From positions 44,178 through 108,177 of the forward strand of contig SCSV01000286.1 of NCBI GenBank assembly GCA_004297555.1: DNA of 64,000 nt, written 5' to 3'. This document shows positions 62,585 to 64,000 of the stretch, one piece after another; position 1 is the first letter of the stretch, and every line of letters begins with the position of its first letter. The stretch is from Salinibacterium sp. (GTDB lineage Bacteria; Actinomycetota; Actinomycetes; Actinomycetales; Microbacteriaceae). The notes below the pieces were generated by a model. That model saw nothing but the letters and a program-made list of their open reading frames with translations, searched no databases and had not been told where the DNA came from. The position numbers and the translations under genes are program-made.

Positions 62585-63879
62585 GTCAATCGCCTCACCT
62601 GAGCATGGACCCAGGCGTTTGCCTCCTGGAGGTCCTCGTTCTCGACACGCTCGCACTTCATCAGCTCGAAGCTGCAGCCGACGATGTCGCGCACGGCCTC
62701 ACCGAGAAACGTCGCCATGCGTGCCGGCGTGAAGGCCAGGATGTGGTCCTTCTTGAGCATCAGGTCGCGACACTCCTCCGACCACCCACTCCAGTTGCCG
62801 CAGGGCGTGGTGATGAAGAGCGTGCCACCAACGCGAAGACGCAACAGACAATCCTGCACGATGGCTTGTCCGCTCTCGGGGTCGTTGTGCTCCAAGACCT
62901 CGAAGAGAGCCACGGCATCGAACGGACCTCGCTCGTAGAACTCGCGCATGGGGTGCAGGTTGAAGTTCTCCTTGCCCACCTCCAGCGCCAACCTTCTCCC
63001 CTCCGCGATGCACTTCTCACTCACCTCGAACCCGTGCCACTCGATGTCGGGGGCCCGGTTGAGAAGAGGAAAGAGCGACGTGCCGTTGATGGAACCGTAC
63101 TCGGCGACGCGCGCATAGCCGTTCTTACGGCACTCGTCGATGAGCCACTTGAGGCGCGTGGTGAGCAGCACCACGTTCGCGTAGTCCTCGTTCACGCCCT
63201 CAGCGAATGGAGAGTCTTCGGCGTAGTGCTTGCGAATGGCACCGGCGTTGATGCGTGAAGCGTCACCGCGCAGGTGACCGATTTGTGCCCTCATCAGCTC
63301 GTGGAATTCGACCATGCCTTCATGCTCCTCGAGGTCGAACGGCAAGTACTCCATCAACCGCTCCAGCCGCCACAGCTCTTCACTGAAGCTCATGTGACGG
63401 AAGAGCACCTTGAATGCCTCGAAAGCTTCGCGCGTTTCCAGCGCCGCGCGTGCCTTCAAAAAAACGTTGCGGTGCAGTGCGGTGTCGCCCATCGAGGCGA
63501 GAGCCATCGCCCGCTCGTAGTTCCCCTTCTCGAACTCGATGCAGGCTTGAGGTCTGCTGAGGACCCAGTACTGAGAAGCCGAGGCAACCATCTGCAGATT
63601 GGACGTTCCCTCCTTCACGATGCGCGGCTCGAAGCGCACCGCATCCAGCTGGTGTCCTTTTGCGTCGGAGACGTAGAACACCGGAACCGCGACCGTGGTG
63701 ATGTTGGGAGGGAGTTCATCCCAGTTCAGTGTCGTGTTCTTGAAGCCCCGCGCGATGAACTCGTGAATCGGGTGCTCCGCATCACGCGGACGCCAGTCGC
63801 TCCGCGCGTCGGTGAGGAACTTCCATCCAGGTGGGAGTGGGGGAAGAGACGGCAGATGGGCAAGAGTGTCAGGCGTCAC
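62581..63879 (-). CDS. SAM-dependent methyltransferase with long N-terminal region
   Basis: A 432-residue protein, GTG at 63879. The C-terminal half has class I methyltransferase features: RVAEYGSINGTSLFPLL, EVLEHNDPESGQA, and VGGTLFITTPCGNWSGW with the following DHILAFTPARM. The N-terminal half (1-220) is unassigned and may select the substrate. The sugar-epimerase fragment next to it suggests a glycan or lipid modification role. Confidence 0.75.
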   Translation of the reverse strand: MTPDTLAHLPSLPPLPPGWKFLTDARSDWRPRDAEHPIHEFIARGFKNTTLNWDELPPNITTVAVPVFYVSDAKGHQLDAVRFEPRIVKEGTSNLQMVASASQYWVLSRPQACIEFEKGNYERAMALASMGDTALHRNVFLKARAALETREAFEAFKVLFRHMSFSEELWRLERLMEYLPFDLEEHEGMVEFHELMRAQIGHLRGDASRINAGAIRKHYAEDSPFAEGVNEDYANVVLLTTRLKWLIDECRKNGYARVAEYGSINGTSLFPLLNRAPDIEWHGFEVSEKCIAEGRRLALEVGKENFNLHPMREFYERGPFDAVALFEVLEHNDPESGQAIVQDCLLRLRVGGTLFITTPCGNWSGWSEECRDLMLKKDHILAFTPARMATFLGEAVRDIVGCSFELMKCERVENEDLQEANAWVHAQVRRLT

Positions 63880-64000
63880 GGCAGGCCTCCTCGTAGATGC
63901 GGTTCACGTCGTACAACGGCGCCCAGTCGTACTCACGCACGAAGCGCGTGCTGTCCAGTACGAGGCGACGAATGTCACCGGCACGTGCCGGGTGGTACCC
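63869..64000 (-). CDS. C-terminal end of an NAD-dependent sugar epimerase (partial)
   Basis: The last 43 codons read RAGDIRRLVLDSTRFVREYD then WAPLYDVNRIYEEACRDA, the usual end of extended-SDR nucleotide-sugar enzymes (GDxRRxxxD ... W.P ... ). The gene continues beyond the window's right edge. Its stop overlaps the methyltransferase start by 11 bases. Confidence 0.65.
   Translation of the reverse strand, partial: GYHPARAGDIRRLVLDSTRFVREYDWAPLYDVNRIYEEACRDA

Noticed and set aside
1-64000. CRISPR array
   Set aside because: No regularly spaced short direct repeats were seen. The TGACGTGTCA copies are irregularly spaced, in both orientations, and tied to promoters.

Overview
The window is GC-rich by eye and densely packed. 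Genes run in long one-direction blocks, joined by ATGA, GTGA or TGATG overlaps, and most predicted proteins are small and unrecognised. Two peptidoglycan-related proteins, a holin-like membrane protein, a tyrosine recombinase, an SF1 helicase, seven HNH/zinc-ribbon homing-type genes and two inteins point to a virus or virus-like element rather than a bacterial chromosome. No terminase, portal, tape measure or tail gene was seen. Secreted proteins with DGG/DAG-rich stretches and short CxxxxxC-type knots resemble those common in Myxococcota. A myxobacterial or related delta-lineage host is an inference.

Layout. 1-2579: a zinc/helix-turn-helix protein, a holin-like protein and an HEMGH zinc peptidase. 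2636-8490: sugar-modification genes (Gfo/Idh oxidoreductase, NAD-dependent epimerase, C-methyltransferase, cupin) with small DUF4326- and DUF1653-like genes between them. 8611-34032 (+): a long late-type block. It holds an 862-residue low-complexity protein, Lys/Arg/Cys-rich proteins, RadC, a transglutaminase-like protein split by an intein at its catalytic Cys, a GP88-family protein with a second intein, a GNAT-like protein and a VanY-type peptidase. It ends with a run of small single-pass membrane proteins around two adjacent beta-rich capsid candidates (25722-26351 and 26486-27067). The block stops at a bidirectional terminator (34043-34082).

34065-42982 (-): about twenty small, mostly unknown early-type genes, including a J-domain protein, a ribbon-helix-helix (RHH) protein, zinc proteins and a tRNA-like cloverleaf with no anticodon loop (39355-39446). 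42983-43560 is a divergent regulatory hub. 43560-57341 (+): helicase, a GHKL-ATPase fused to an HELAH zinc-peptidase motif, a HicA-like protein, two convergent RHH genes, a tyrosine recombinase, a thioredoxin-fold protein and lipoproteins. 57505-64000: a spermidine-synthase-like protein, a lipoprotein, two secreted spike-like proteins, a CPBP intramembrane protease, an HNH-AP2 gene, methyltransferases and the end of a second sugar epimerase.

How the parts fit. Early genes share a promoter/operator architecture: a TTGAC-NN-GTCAA dyad followed by a GTGGGT flank, with a 16-bp spacer to the -10 box. Many block-leading genes also share the translation start CCTGCAC-ATG. The most economical reading is a tailless, internal-membrane phage (or a relative) that carries its own glycan-modifying genes and is heavily colonised by homing elements. 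The membrane-particle interpretation is inference. The operator set, the tRNA-like fold, the intein insertions and the ATPase-peptidase fusion can be seen directly in the sequence.
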